A stretch of 64,000 nucleotides of DNA from Rhodococcus sp. 4CII (GTDB lineage Bacteria; Actinomycetota; Actinomycetes; Mycobacteriales; Mycobacteriaceae), in assembly GCF_014256275.1 (NCBI RefSeq), contig NZ_JACCFE010000002.1, positions 7,069,501 through 7,133,500 on the forward strand, given 5' to 3'. This document shows positions 56,159 through 64,000 of this stretch, in pieces. The notes beneath the pieces are model-generated. The model saw only the letters and a list, made by a program, of their open reading frames with translations, did no database searches and was not told the origin of the DNA. Made by a program: the position numbers and the translations under genes. Positions within the stretch are counted from its first letter, which is position 1. Each line of letters opens with the position of its first letter.

Positions 56159-56953
56159 TCACCCCCGTCGGCGGGCGCTGACGAACTGCGAGATGCCGCG
56201 CAGTTGTTGCTCGACGTCGACGAGTCCGGCGGTGGTAAGGAATGCCGGGACGGTCGTGCGGTCGAAGACCCGTACCCCACACAACGTCGCGCCCAGCTCG
56301 AGTCCCTTTCGCACGAGAAGGGATTCGCGACCGTAGCTGGTCATCACCGCGATCCGGCCACCGGGTGCCAACACACGCACCATCTCGCGGAGCACGGCAC
56401 ACGGCTCCGCCACCAGGTAGAGCGCCGCGAAACAGCACACAGCATCGAACGTCCGGTCGTCGAACGGAAGGCCGGCCGCGTCGGCACGGAGGTAGACCGC
56501 CCGGGCACGCGCGTTGTCGTGAACTGCGCGCTCGAGCATCGCCGGCGAGTTGTCCACGCCGATGACGAATCCGTCGCCGACGAGCCGGTCGGCGAAGAAG
56601 CTGGTGAAGTTCCCCGGCCCGCACGCCACGTCGAGGACGCGTTGCCCGCCGTCGAGATGCAGGGCGTCGGCTGCCCGTTCGCGCTCCTCGGCCACGGACA
56701 GCCCGTGCAGGCTCAGCGCCGCGACGGCGATGGGCCGCCACAGTCGTTCGTAGACGGCGGCGACGGTTCTGTTGGCCATCGCCCGCTGCGCGACGGTCGG
56801 CCGCGACCGAGGATGCGGCTCGAGTAGGTCGATGTAGCCGGTGTCCGAGTAGCTCGTCGAGCGCAGCGCATCCTCGCGGATGAGTCCCCGGGCCAGCGCT
56901 GTCGACCACATCCCGTCGGAGTCCGGAGCCGGACCGGATAATCGTTCGGTCAT
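56159..56953 (-). CDS. class I SAM-dependent methyltransferase
   Basis: A 264-aa protein from ATG 56953 (AAGGGTT just before; an in-frame ATG at 56998 is possible). SAM-binding motif I is VLDVACGPGNFTSFF, then VIGVDNSPAML (motif II), DAAGLPFDDRTFDAVCCFAA and VLAPGGRIAVMTSYG. It belongs to the UbiE/MenG-like group; the N-terminal 80 residues are extra helices. The substrate is unknown. It lies upstream of and on the same strand as mreB (197 bp apart). Confidence 0.88.
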   Translation of the reverse strand: MTERLSGPAPDSDGMWSTALARGLIREDALRSTSYSDTGYIDLLEPHPRSRPTVAQRAMANRTVAAVYERLWRPIAVAALSLHGLSVAEERERAADALHLDGGQRVLDVACGPGNFTSFFADRLVGDGFVIGVDNSPAMLERAVHDNARARAVYLRADAAGLPFDDRTFDAVCCFAALYLVAEPCAVLREMVRVLAPGGRIAVMTSYGRESLLVRKGLELGATLCGVRVFDRTTVPAFLTTAGLVDVEQQLRGISQFVSARRRG

Positions 56954-57395
56954 AACCCTTATGACGAAACCGGGGCCCCGATAGTTCATCGATGTCATCC
57001 GGTCGGCCGATCGCGCGCGGGACCGTCTCTCGGTGCCGTATCAAGACCGAGACCTGACGGCGGAGCGTGACCGGATGGGCCGCTACAGCATTCGCGCCGC
57101 GTGTATATGCGTCACAAAAGTGTGACGACATGACGTCGGAATGATATCGAAACCTCAGAACTGAACAATTTTCACTCCCGCATCTCAATAGTCGGACATC
57201 CGTACCTTGTTCATGCCGTGTGAATTTCGGGAGGAGGCCACGTTCGGGGGCCCGCCGCTGCAAATCTGCGCACGCGGGTTCGGAATCCCGACACCTTCGA
57301 GGCGCGGGACGAGGCACCGCAAGGTGACGCCGGGCCGCAGCGACACGTTGTCGCAGGCACGCCCCGTCCGCAGGCGCGGAGAGGATTGAGCCAGC
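56954..57395. other. 442-bp divergent region (methyltransferase / rpf)
   Basis: No gene is supported. It holds a symmetric element (57111-57126) and, at 57205-57395, a GC-rich leader for rpf with a local hairpin (GCGGGTTCGGAATCCCG near 57276). I could not match this leader to a known riboswitch. Confidence 0.5.
57111..57126. promoter_or_regulatory. inverted repeat GTCACA-AAAG-TGTGAC
   Basis: Perfect 6-bp arms with a 4-bp centre, about 270 bp upstream of rpf. The half-sites are those of Crp (TGTGA/TCACA) but in reversed order, so it is not a standard Crp site. A GTG...CAC pair at 57101-57115 has spacing one base longer than Crp needs. Confidence 0.4.
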
Positions 57396-58094
57396 ATGAT
57401 CACTCGCACTGTTAGACAACGCACCCTCGGTTGGATCGCCCTGATCGGCGCGGTCGCTGCCGCCCTCCTGGGACTGGCCGCCGGAAGTGCGTCCGCCGCG
57501 CCGCACGACTGGGACGCAGTCGCGGAATGCGAAAGCGGGGGCGATTGGACCACAGACACCGGAAACGGCTTCTACGGCGGCCTTCAGTTCACGCCGGAAA
57601 CCTGGAAGGCGAACGGCGGAAAGGGCGACCCCTCGGAAGCCAGTGAGGCCGAGCAGATCCGGGTCGCCGAGAACGTCCTGAAAACTCAGGGCCCCGGCGC
57701 GTGGCCCGTCTGCGGCCAGTATCTGAAGAAGGGCGGCACACCGCCCGTCGTCGAGGCGCCGAAGCCGACCCCGGCGCCTGCACCGGCGATCGAGAAGCCC
57801 GCTCCGCCGATCGAGAAGCCCGCCCCGGCCATCGAGACACCCGAGGTCGAGACGCCGAAGGTCCAGACCCCCGGCCGCGAGTCACCGGCCCCGGTCGAGG
57901 CTCCCGATCCCGAGACCTCCGTGCCAGTGCAGGCTCCGGCGCCCGCCGAAGCGCCCGCTGAAGCGCCCGCCACCGCCGAGGACGCCGCGACTGTGAAGGC
58001 GGCCGCCCAGGCGGCCCTGGACGGCGCCCGCGCGCTTGCCGAGCAGAACGGGTCGAGCCAGGTGTTCGAGCAGAGAGTTGCAGCGGGACGGTAA
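57396..58094 (+). CDS. resuscitation-promoting factor (Rpf transglycosylase)
   Basis: The 232-aa protein has a Sec signal (LGWIALIGAVAAALLGLAAG, cleavage after SASA), then the about 75-residue Rpf domain: DWDAVAECESGGDW with the catalytic Glu, NGFYGGLQFTPETWKANGG and NVLKTQGPGAWPVCGQYLKK with the disulfide Cys pair. A long Pro/Ala/Glu tail (PAPAIEKPAPPIEKPAPAIE and so on) follows, as in RpfA-type proteins, and a helical end. It cleaves peptidoglycan and promotes regrowth of dormant cells. The start ATG 57396 follows GAGAGGATTGAGCCAGC. Confidence 0.95.
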   Translation: MITRTVRQRTLGWIALIGAVAAALLGLAAGSASAAPHDWDAVAECESGGDWTTDTGNGFYGGLQFTPETWKANGGKGDPSEASEAEQIRVAENVLKTQGPGAWPVCGQYLKKGGTPPVVEAPKPTPAPAPAIEKPAPPIEKPAPAIETPEVETPKVQTPGRESPAPVEAPDPETSVPVQAPAPAEAPAEAPATAEDAATVKAAAQAALDGARALAEQNGSSQVFEQRVAAGR

Positions 58095-58161
58095 CGCTCG
58101 GCGTTTCGTGCGCGAACTAACCGCACAGACCCGTCGTGTCCTCGCCAACCAAGGAGCCCTC

Positions 58162-58449
58162 GTGCAGAAGAAGTCCGCTCGACGTACCGCAGCACTCGTC
58201 GGAATCCTGTCCGCGCCCCTTGTCCTGGGCGCAACCCTGGGAGCCGGCGCGGCGAGTGCCGAACCGTGGCACGTCGGACCGGTCTACCGCGCCGAGTCGT
58301 CCGGCGAGGGCGCGCAGTACTTCTGTGGAAAGGCTTCGGCGCTCGAGCAGACCTCGGGCGTGGTGATCGTGCCGTGCACCTTCGACGCCGCAACCAACGT
58401 CTGGTACCGGGTGGTGTTCAACCCGGTGTCCTGGGGCCTCGACTTCTGA
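58162..58449 (+). CDS. small secreted protein
   Basis: A 95-aa protein from GTG 58162 (AAGGAGCCCTC upstream). A signal peptide (RRTAALVGILSAPLVLGATL, cleavage near ASAEPWH) precedes a small mature domain with two Cys (AQYFCGKASALE, VVIVPCTFDAATNVWYRVVF). Follows rpf by 67 bp on the same strand, so it may be coexpressed. No family recognised. Confidence 0.75.
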   Translation: MQKKSARRTAALVGILSAPLVLGATLGAGAASAEPWHVGPVYRAESSGEGAQYFCGKASALEQTSGVVIVPCTFDAATNVWYRVVFNPVSWGLDF

Positions 58450-58575
58450 CGAGAGAGTCCGGTTCGCTGCCCCTGCCGAAGCGGCGACCGGACGGCCCCG
58501 GTGCACTCCGCTTCGTCGAGTGTGTCTTCGCTCGGTGATGCGCAGACTCCTCGGTATGGCCGAGGGAAGAACAGC

Positions 58576-59412
58576 ATGAGTGTCGAGACAGTCCGGACCG
58601 GGAAGGCCGACATCGCGATGGCGCGGAGTTGGCTTCTGGTTCCCGCGATCGGCAGCGAGACCATCGCCGCGGCGGCGGCATCCGGTGCGGACGCCCTGAT
58701 CATCGACCTCGAAGACGGGTTACCGTTCGCGGCGAAGGAGAAGGGCCGTGCCTGCGCCGCGGCCTGGCTCGAGCGGCACACGGGCTGGGTGCGGATAGGC
58801 GACGCCACCACCGCCCATTGGCGGCGCGACCTCGACGCGATCCGCGGTCTGCCGGGGCTGCAGGGGCTGATGCTCTCGAAAACCGAAACTCCCGAGCAGG
58901 TGCGCGACACCGCCGGCGAGATGCCCGGCGTCCCGATCGTCGCGCTCGTCGAATCCGCGGCAGCGATCGTGGTTGTCGACGACATCGCTCGCACCCGCTC
59001 CGTCGTCCGGCTCGCGTTCGGGATCGGCGACTACTGCCGTGACATCGGGGCGGGGCGAAGCCCGATGGCTCTGGCGTATGCCCGATCCCGTCTCGTCAAC
59101 GCGAGCCGGGCGGCGCAGATCGGACCTCCGGTCGACGGGCCCACGTTGTCGCCCGAGGCCGCGGTGGTGCGTGACGACACCCGTTTGGCCCGCGAGATGG
59201 GAATGACCGGAAAGCTGACCCTCGCAGGGGAGCAGGTGCCGGTGATCAATACAGCGCTGGCCCCCGACACGCACGACATCTCCTGGGCGGAGGCGACGAT
59301 CGAACGGCTCGGTGCGGATGGTGCCCGTGTCACTCACGGCGGTCACCTCCCGCAGCTGGCGCGTGCCCACGACATCCTGCGACGTGCGGAACACTTCACT
59401 CCACGGCCGTAG
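58576..59412 (+). CDS. CitE-like aldolase/lyase (HpcH/HpaI family)
   Basis: A 278-aa protein from ATG 58576. It shows the CitE pattern: RSWLLVPAIGSETIAAAAAS, the metal-site DALIIDLEDGLPFAAKEKGR, GLMLSKTETPEQV and LVESAAAIVVVDDIAR with the catalytic-site Glu, and a late LAFGIGDYCRDIG. Members cleave or form citramalyl-, malyl- or related CoA esters; in actinomycetes they are stand-alone without CitD/CitF. The exact substrate is unknown. Its 3' end overlaps that of the convergent MFS gene by 17 bp. Confidence 0.88.
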   Translation: MSVETVRTGKADIAMARSWLLVPAIGSETIAAAAASGADALIIDLEDGLPFAAKEKGRACAAAWLERHTGWVRIGDATTAHWRRDLDAIRGLPGLQGLMLSKTETPEQVRDTAGEMPGVPIVALVESAAAIVVVDDIARTRSVVRLAFGIGDYCRDIGAGRSPMALAYARSRLVNASRAAQIGPPVDGPTLSPEAAVVRDDTRLAREMGMTGKLTLAGEQVPVINTALAPDTHDISWAEATIERLGADGARVTHGGHLPQLARAHDILRRAEHFTPRP

Positions 59413-60817
59413 GGGAGTCCGACGACCTAGAGATGGCGTGCCGCGTCGCGCGACACGCCGGGTAGACGCCGACCGCGGCGATGACGCCGAGACCGAGGAA
59501 GAGCAGTCGCGCCGACGTCAGCGGCGAGGGCGCGCCGAGGTTGACCAGCACGCCGGCGATCGCGGACCCGACGGCCATGGCGATCAGTTCGACGGTGTTG
59601 AGCCCGGCTGCAGCCTTGGCGCCCTCCTGTGCGTCGTCGCTGCTTCGCATGGCGGCGACCATGAGGTGGGGGAAGGCGAGTCCGATCCCGGCACCGGCGG
59701 CGACGAGCACACCGGCACATAGGATCACGGTGCCGAGGCCGGCGTCGTCGCGCCAGAGGCCTGCCGACACGAGCAGCCCGGCAGCGAGGACGACCGGTCC
59801 GGCGACCGTAGCTGCCTTCTGCGCCCGGGGCCGGGAGATGGCGGAACTGAAGACCATGGTCACGGACCACCCGACCGACATCATGGCGCCGAGGAATCCC
59901 GCAGCGAACGGTGCCAGTCCGGCGAGCCGTTGACCGAACAGGGGTGTGAAGGCCTCCGAGACCGTGCCGGACGCCAGTACCGCGATGGCGAGGTAGATCC
60001 ACTTCAGCGACGACGCCGTGGTGTAGGTCGACTTCGGCAGCACTCGGTGCGGTGAGCGACGGTCCCACGCGACGAAGAGACCGACGAACACGACCCCGAG
60101 TGCGATCAGGATCAGCATCCGGGTGCGGTTGCCGAGGATGCCTGCGACGCTGATCGCGATCGTGGCGAGGGTGAGCAGTGCGAGTGACACGGCCGGGACC
60201 GGCTCCCCACCGCGTCCATGTTCGGTGCGCGGCAAGGCCCGCGGCGCAATCACTGCGATGGCGGCGGCGACCCCGGCAAGCGCCACGAACGCGAGGCGCC
60301 ACTGGCCGAGTTGCGCGAACAATCCGCCGATCGCCGGACCGGCGAGAGTTCCGACACCCCACATGGCCGAGACCAGGGCGGTAGCGCGTGCCCACACGTG
60401 TTCCGGCAGCGCCTCGCGCAGTACCGCGTAGCTCAGCCCCGCGAGCAGACCGCCCCCGAGACCCTGGATGGCACGTCCGACGAGGAGGACTTCCATGGTC
60501 GGGCTCACGGCGCAGATCATCGTGCCGGTGACGAACGGTGCCAGCGCGAAGAGATACGCACCCAGTGCCCCACGACGGGCGAGCAGGCGGCTGACCGTCA
60601 TAGACGAGATGACGGACGCCACCATGAAGACGGTCGCACTCCATGCGTACAGCGACTCGTTACCGAGCTCGCCGATCGCGGTGGGCAGCAGGGTCGTCGT
60701 CAGAAAGATGTTGACTGCGTGCAGTGCGACGCCGCCGGCGAGGACGACGGAGGTGGAGCGGTATCGGGGTCCGAGCAGTTCGGACCAGCCGGCCGGTGAC
60801 GCGGCGGTCGTTGTCAT
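59396..60817 (-). CDS. MFS drug-type exporter
   Basis: A 473-aa protein with about 14 hydrophobic segments of the major facilitator superfamily (LHAVNIFLTTTLLPTAIGEL, motif-like RLLARRGALGAYLFA, VGRAIQGLGGGLLAGLSYAV, AMWGVGTLAGPAIGGLFAQL). It is likely a proton-driven drug exporter of the DHA2-like group. The start ATG 60817 has no Shine-Dalgarno site but lies 7-8 nt below a -10, so the mRNA is probably leaderless. A perfect palindrome between -35 and -10 predicts tight repression; no TetR or MarR gene is adjacent. Confidence 0.92.
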   Translation of the reverse strand: MTTTAASPAGWSELLGPRYRSTSVVLAGGVALHAVNIFLTTTLLPTAIGELGNESLYAWSATVFMVASVISSMTVSRLLARRGALGAYLFALAPFVTGTMICAVSPTMEVLLVGRAIQGLGGGLLAGLSYAVLREALPEHVWARATALVSAMWGVGTLAGPAIGGLFAQLGQWRLAFVALAGVAAAIAVIAPRALPRTEHGRGGEPVPAVSLALLTLATIAISVAGILGNRTRMLILIALGVVFVGLFVAWDRRSPHRVLPKSTYTTASSLKWIYLAIAVLASGTVSEAFTPLFGQRLAGLAPFAAGFLGAMMSVGWSVTMVFSSAISRPRAQKAATVAGPVVLAAGLLVSAGLWRDDAGLGTVILCAGVLVAAGAGIGLAFPHLMVAAMRSSDDAQEGAKAAAGLNTVELIAMAVGSAIAGVLVNLGAPSPLTSARLLFLGLGVIAAVGVYPACRATRHAISRSSDSPTAVE

Positions 60818-60824
60818 GCGTTCG

Positions 60825-60855
60825 ATGCTAAAAACTCGAGTGCACTCGAGGTCAA
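60825..60855 (-). promoter_or_regulatory. leaderless promoter with 16-bp palindromic operator
   Basis: Reading leftward: -35 TTGACC (60855-60850), palindrome CTCGAGTGCACTCGAG (60850-60835) filling the spacer, then TTTAGC (60832-60827) or TAGCAT (60830-60825) as -10. Spacer is 17 or 19 bp. A bound repressor would block RNA polymerase directly. Confidence 0.65.
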
Positions 60856-60949
60856 GGAAAAGGTGCGATGTGTACTGCACTCGCGGCGACCGTCGAGGAT
60901 ACTCGGGGACGGAAAGTGACGACAACCACGACGAGAGTGACTGGCGACA

Positions 60950-61360
60950 ATGGCGAAGAGGCACAGCGGATCTGACGACGGCAACGGAGAAGACTCACCC
61001 TCTCGGCTGATCGACGCGAGAATCGCCGAGCTGGGCGACTGGCGCGGCGAGATGCTCGCTCGGATCCGCGCTCTTGTCAAGCAGGTCGACCCCGACGTGG
61101 TCGAGGAGTGGAAGTGGCGAGGGGTGCCTGTGTGGTATCACGACGGAATGATCTGCACCGGTGAGACGTACAAGAAGGCGGTCAAGATCACCTTCGCCAA
61201 GGGTGCTTCGTTGGACGACCCCTCCGGCCTCTTCAACTCCAGCCTCGAAGGCAACACCAGGCGTGCCATCGACTTCCACGAGGGCGACGAGATCGACGAA
61301 CAGGCGTTGACGGCGCTCCTTCACGCCGCGGTGGCACTGAATACGTCCGCATCCGGCTAG
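60950..61360 (+). CDS. DUF1801-family protein
   Basis: A 136-aa protein from ATG 60950, matching DUF1801: DWRGEMLARIRALVKQVDPD, VEEWKWRGVPVWYHDGMICT, KKAVKITFAKGASLDD and SSLEGNTRRAIDFHEGDEI. The family is small, soluble and of unknown function, sometimes called iron-frataxin-like fold. It diverges from the MFS exporter with 132 bp between starts. Confidence 0.88.
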   Translation: MAKRHSGSDDGNGEDSPSRLIDARIAELGDWRGEMLARIRALVKQVDPDVVEEWKWRGVPVWYHDGMICTGETYKKAVKITFAKGASLDDPSGLFNSSLEGNTRRAIDFHEGDEIDEQALTALLHAAVALNTSASG

Positions 61361-61390
61361 AGCACCCGCCCGGTCCCGGCGCGGACCCGG

Positions 61391-61440
61391 TACTGTGGCC
61401 GTATGCGCAGCAAGCACCAAGGCTAGCCCCGGTCCGGGGC
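61391..61440 (+). promoter_or_regulatory. candidate leaderless leader peptide and hairpin
   Basis: A -10-like TACTGT (61391-61396) lies 6 bp before ATG 61403, which begins a seven-codon frame MRSKHQG ending with TAG 61424-61426. The stop merges into a GCCCCGG-T-CCGGGGC hairpin (61426-61440). The next gene starts at 61464. The arrangement looks like a small attenuator; no -35 is seen. Confidence 0.35.
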
Positions 61441-61463
61441 CGCCCCGAGTCAGGAGAAACCTG

Positions 61464-61646
61464 ATGCGTGCTGCACTCTGCAATGCCCTCTTCGCCGCGT
61501 TCGGCCACCGGATCTGCTGTGGCCGGATTCCGGAATGGACTGCCCACGTCGGTCAGCCGTGGGACACCTACGACGTTGCACCGTGGAATCTGTACAACGT
61601 GATCTGGCGGGGCCAGTACTGGGTCCGGTGCGGCATCACCGACTGA
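61464..61646 (+). CDS. small hypothetical protein, Cys/Trp-rich
   Basis: A 60-aa protein with a clear ribosome site (CAGGAGAAACCTG) before ATG 61464. It has four Cys (AALCNALF, HRICCGRIP, WVRCGITD) and five Trp within the aromatic C-terminal half (APWNLYNVIWRGQYWVRC). No signal peptide cleavage site; the N-terminal segment is weakly hydrophobic. No family recognised. A short leader-like element lies upstream. Confidence 0.65.
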   Translation: MRAALCNALFAAFGHRICCGRIPEWTAHVGQPWDTYDVAPWNLYNVIWRGQYWVRCGITD

Positions 61647-61778
61647 ACTACCCGGACCCTCGCGTGCGGACGTAGGTTTCGTGCGAATCGCCACGAGCGC
61701 CCGACAGGCGCGGTTCCATGGGTGTGATCCCTCAGGTTTCGCCCGGCTGACGTCGGTTCGCTCGATCTGGAGGAGAAC

Positions 61779-62744
61779 GTGGTGGATGCGGATGCCGGTG
61801 GTCCGCCGGAGGGGGCTCTGCTCAGGGGAGGGCGGTTCTTCACGCCGGTCGTGTTCTCGGACGACGGGCGCACCGTCACCCGGGAGGGGTGGGCGCAAGG
61901 GTTCGGCTCGGCGATCCGGTGGACGCGTGGGCCGACATCCAGGCCGACCCGGCACGGCGCAGGAAATACCAGCAGGCCCGCGGCAAGGGCGGGCTCGTGC
62001 GGGTGTCGTGGGCCGAGGCCACCGAGATGATCGCCGCGGCCCACGTGCACACGATCAAGACGTACGGGCCCGACCGCGTCGCCGGATTTTCGCCGATTCC
62101 TGCGATGTCGATGGTCTCGTTCGCAGCCGGGTCACGGTTCATCGAACTTCTCGGTGGTGTCATGCCCTCGTTCTACGACTGGTACGCCGATCTGCCGGTC
62201 GCCTCGCCGCAGGTCCTCGGCGACCAGACCGACGTCCCGAAGTCCGGGGGACTGGTGGGACGCGTCGTACCTGATGATGTGGGGTTCCAACGTGCCGGTC
62301 ACCCGGACCCCCGACGCGTACTGGATGGCCGAGGTGCGGTACCGCGGCACGAACGTTCTGTCGGTCAGCCCCGACTGCACCGACAACACGAAGTTCGCCG
62401 ACGAGTGGATGCCCTGCACCGCCGGTACAAACGACGCGATGGCGATGGCGATGGGGCACGTGATCCTGTCGGAATTCTTCGTCGACGTCCGGCAGTTCAC
62501 GGACCTGCTGTTCCTCGTCCCGCTCGAGGAACGCGGCGGCCGCCTCGTGCCCGGAAAGAACGTCACCGCCGCCGATCTCGGTGAGTCGAGCGAGAACGCC
62601 GCATTCAAACCGGTGCTGGTGGACGGTGCAACGGGCGAGGCGGTGGTGCCGCACGGCTCCCTCGGATTCCGTTACGGCGACGAGGGAATGGGGAATGGAA
62701 CCTGGACCGGGTGTCGAGCACGCTGGTCGCCGCGACCCCGGTGA
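61779..62744 (+). pseudogene. narG: nitrate reductase alpha subunit narG remnant
   Basis: Starts at GTG 61779 after GGAGGAGAAC with a typical NarG beginning (GRFFTPVVFSDDGRTVTREG). The sequence then jumps, with a frame change, to LGDPVDAWADIQADPA, HTIKTYGPDRVAGFSPIPA and SFYDWYADLPVASPQVLGDQ; a second shift near 62250 leads to YLMMWGSNVPVTRTPDAYWM and GTNDAMAMAMGHVILSEFF, ending about 62705. The deleted stretch held the iron-sulfur and Mo-cofactor loop region (about 110-140 codons). About 310 of some 1240 codons remain. No narH, narJ or narI follows. It is a clear relic. Confidence 0.88.
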
Positions 62745-62925
62745 GCGCCGGTGGGGTATCCGCCTCGTCGATTCACCGCGCGCGATCGCCGGTCAGCCGG
62801 CCGACGAACACCACGACGAGGAGCAGCCGGGCGGTCCGGAGCTGATTCGCCGATACGTGCAGGTCGCACCGAGGGGATAACGCGGTTCCCCGGAGCAGAT
62901 GCTGACGGCCGGGTAAGTTCGACTC

Positions 62926-63348
62926 GTGGGTGACACGGCAGTCGACCCGGAGAAGGCGTACGAGGCCCTCTCCGATGGCGCGCGCCTCGCCCTCCTCGGC
63001 AACCCGGAGGGCATCATGCCGCCGCAGTTCATCGGGCAGGTCATGACCGTGTGCGGGCAGGCGTGTGTCGCCAGCATCACGGCGGGAGCCGATTCGTTGC
63101 CGCAGATGGCGATGCTCCAGGGTCCGGTCTCGGAGTACCTCGCCCGGTGCAGGAGCGCACTGGACGCGTGGTGGAACTCGCTGACGCCGCAACTGCGTGC
63201 GGTCATCAGGTGTCGTGAGGAGTTTCCCGAATCGATGGCGCCCGTGTTTCCCCAGCACAGTCCGTGGACCGCAGCCTCCACACCGGGGTCGCACCTGCTG
63301 GTCCGCGATTATCTGGAGTTGCAGGCCACGGGACGCGAGTTGATGTAG
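62926..63348 (+). CDS. hypothetical protein
   Basis: A 140-aa protein from GTG 62926. Largely helical with Cys at three places (VMTVCGQACVASITAGADSL; ARCRSALDAWWNSLTPQLRA; VIRCREEFPES). No signal, membrane helix or known motif. It is intact between two relics. An Ala/Ser-rich hydrophobic middle suggests a compact fold; nothing further can be said. Confidence 0.6.
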   Translation: MGDTAVDPEKAYEALSDGARLALLGNPEGIMPPQFIGQVMTVCGQACVASITAGADSLPQMAMLQGPVSEYLARCRSALDAWWNSLTPQLRAVIRCREEFPESMAPVFPQHSPWTAASTPGSHLLVRDYLELQATGRELM

Positions 63349-63432
63349 GGCGCCCGGACGAATCGGCCGCGCCGCCCCACCAGGTTTCCGGATCTGCCGT
63401 GACGATGTCGGTCCCCGCGCGCACACGCCGGG

Positions 63433-63816
63433 ATGGAGCTTTCGCAGCCCTTCGAATGGCGTGGCCGATCGGTGGCATGGGACAGGTTCGGGGTGTGCAG
63501 GGTGAACTGCTCGCCGATCTCCTCGGTCGATGGACGAGGGCCGGGCCGCGTTCTACCGCAGATCGCCGGGGTCGACGAGCGGTACACCGACGAGATCCAG
63601 GGCCGGCACGCGTCGATCGACGTTCCGGTCACGGTCGTGTGGGGGAGGGACGACGCCTGGATCCCCGTCGACCACGCCGAGGAATTGGCCCGCCTGATCC
63701 CGGGCGCGGCGTTCGAGATCATCGACGACGCCGGGCATCGGATCCAGTTCGACGCGCCGGTCGCGCTGGCGACGGCCCCGCACAGGTGGCTCACGGCGCG
63801 GTCAACCCGTCGATGA
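63433..63816 (+). pseudogene. alpha/beta hydrolase remnant with internal deletion
   Basis: The N-terminal strand (MELSQPFEWRGRSVAWDRFG) is in place, then after a short stretch of changed frame the end of the hydrolase follows: YTDEIQGRHASIDVPVTVVW, GRDDAWIPVDHAEELARLIP and the His region IIDDAGHRIQF. The whole centre, with the GxSxG nucleophile elbow, is missing, so the protein cannot be active. It overlaps the end of the convergent beta-lactamase gene. Confidence 0.75.
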
Positions 63817-64000
63817 CGGCGGCGGTGCTGTCGGCGATGGCCTGGTTGTTTCCCTGCGCGTCCTCCTGATCGGTGAGGCTGTCGGTGAGGATGGTGAGCG
63901 CGATCGGGTCGCCCTCCGGACTCCACACGACGCCGGCATCGTTCGCGGTGCCGAAACCGCCGCCGCCGGTCTTGTCGGCGGCAGACCATCCGGGCGGCAG
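63791..64000 (-). CDS. class A beta-lactamase, C-terminal part
   Basis: The 69 visible residues are the end of a class A beta-lactamase: the KTG box appears as ADKTGGGGFGTANDAGVVW, followed by the last strand and helix (PIALTILTDSLTDQEDAQGN, IADSTAAVIDGLTAP). The SxxK and SDN motifs lie beyond the window. KTG is followed by Gly where many have Ser/Thr, typical variation. It likely is a secreted or lipid-anchored penicillinase as in other rhodococci. Confidence 0.82.
   Translation of the reverse strand: MPPGWSAADKTGGGGFGTANDAGVVWSPEGDPIALTILTDSLTDQEDAQGNNQAIADSTAAVIDGLTAP

Noticed and set aside
57101..57115. Standard Crp site
   Set aside because: Half-sites GTG and CAC are nine rather than eight bases apart and poorly conserved.
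57270..57295. tRNA-like T-arm (GGGTTCGGAATCCC)
   Set aside because: The loop is one base too long and no acceptor, D or anticodon arms can be found around it.
57205..57395. c-di-AMP (ydaO) riboswitch before rpf
   Set aside because: Expected from related genomes, but the hallmark GGGGTGAAT and following conserved blocks are absent in the right order.

Overview
This 64 kb window is chromosomal DNA from a high-GC actinomycete. The gene content points to the Mycobacteriales, most likely Rhodococcus of the opacus/jostii type: a monomeric NADP isocitrate dehydrogenase, a WS/DGAT wax-ester/triacylglycerol synthase, an Rpf resuscitation factor, a PknK-type kinase, ANTAR and ECF regulators, and frequent GTG starts with ATGA overlaps. 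The genus is inferred from gene families; no rRNA or other phylogenetic marker was seen.

Layout. 1-5.2 kb: a PknK-type kinase/STAND ATPase (cut by the window edge) diverges from a paralogous STAND-LuxR regulator broken by a 113-bp tandem duplication, then a P450 remnant. 5.5-9.7 kb: icd with a strong terminator, a frameshifted hypothetical gene and an HtrA-like lipoprotein. 10.3-20.0 kb: one long stress operon (glycine-zipper protein, dnaK, grpE, CbpA-type dnaJ, MerR-like modulator, clpB, thioredoxin, UBP zinc finger, cNMP-linked thioredoxin-reductase-like flavoprotein, DUF1931 histone-fold protein). 20.5-25.5 kb: a decayed prolyl iminopeptidase, a Usp protein coupled to a permease-Usp fusion, a frameshifted AhpD-like gene and a rhomboid-like protein. 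25.7-33.7 kb: malic enzyme, WS/DGAT, ANTAR protein, lipoprotein, orphan histidine kinase, methyltransferase, Mop protein and a LexA.

34-41 kb holds envelope-facing signalling: a transmembrane Ser/Thr kinase with two kelch propellers, a transmembrane pseudokinase and a poly-gamma-glutamate hydrolase-like protein. 41-44.3 kb is a compact URC-type uracil catabolism operon (URC1, URC4, upp). 44.3-50.2 kb: HNH nuclease, secreted proteins, a SnoaL-tailed ECF sigma factor, and an RHH-regulator/DUF4097/ABC exporter operon fronted by an array of 11-bp-spaced octamers. 50.9-56 kb is the most striking block: a membrane protein and a SEDS (RodA/FtsW)-class B PBP fusion, convergent with an MreB homologue, in an organism group that normally grows from the poles without MreB. 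56-64 kb: methyltransferase, Rpf, CitE-like protein, an MFS exporter with an operator-bearing leaderless promoter, small proteins, remnants of narG and an alpha/beta hydrolase, and the end of a class A beta-lactamase.

The common themes are stress survival and cell-envelope control. Genes decayed or interrupted by frameshift, deletion or duplication are unusually frequent (about 4.6, 5, 8.3, 20.7, 24.3, 62 and 63.5 kb). Two of these are exactly one base short and could be sequence errors. No tRNA, rRNA, CRISPR array or insertion sequence was recognised.
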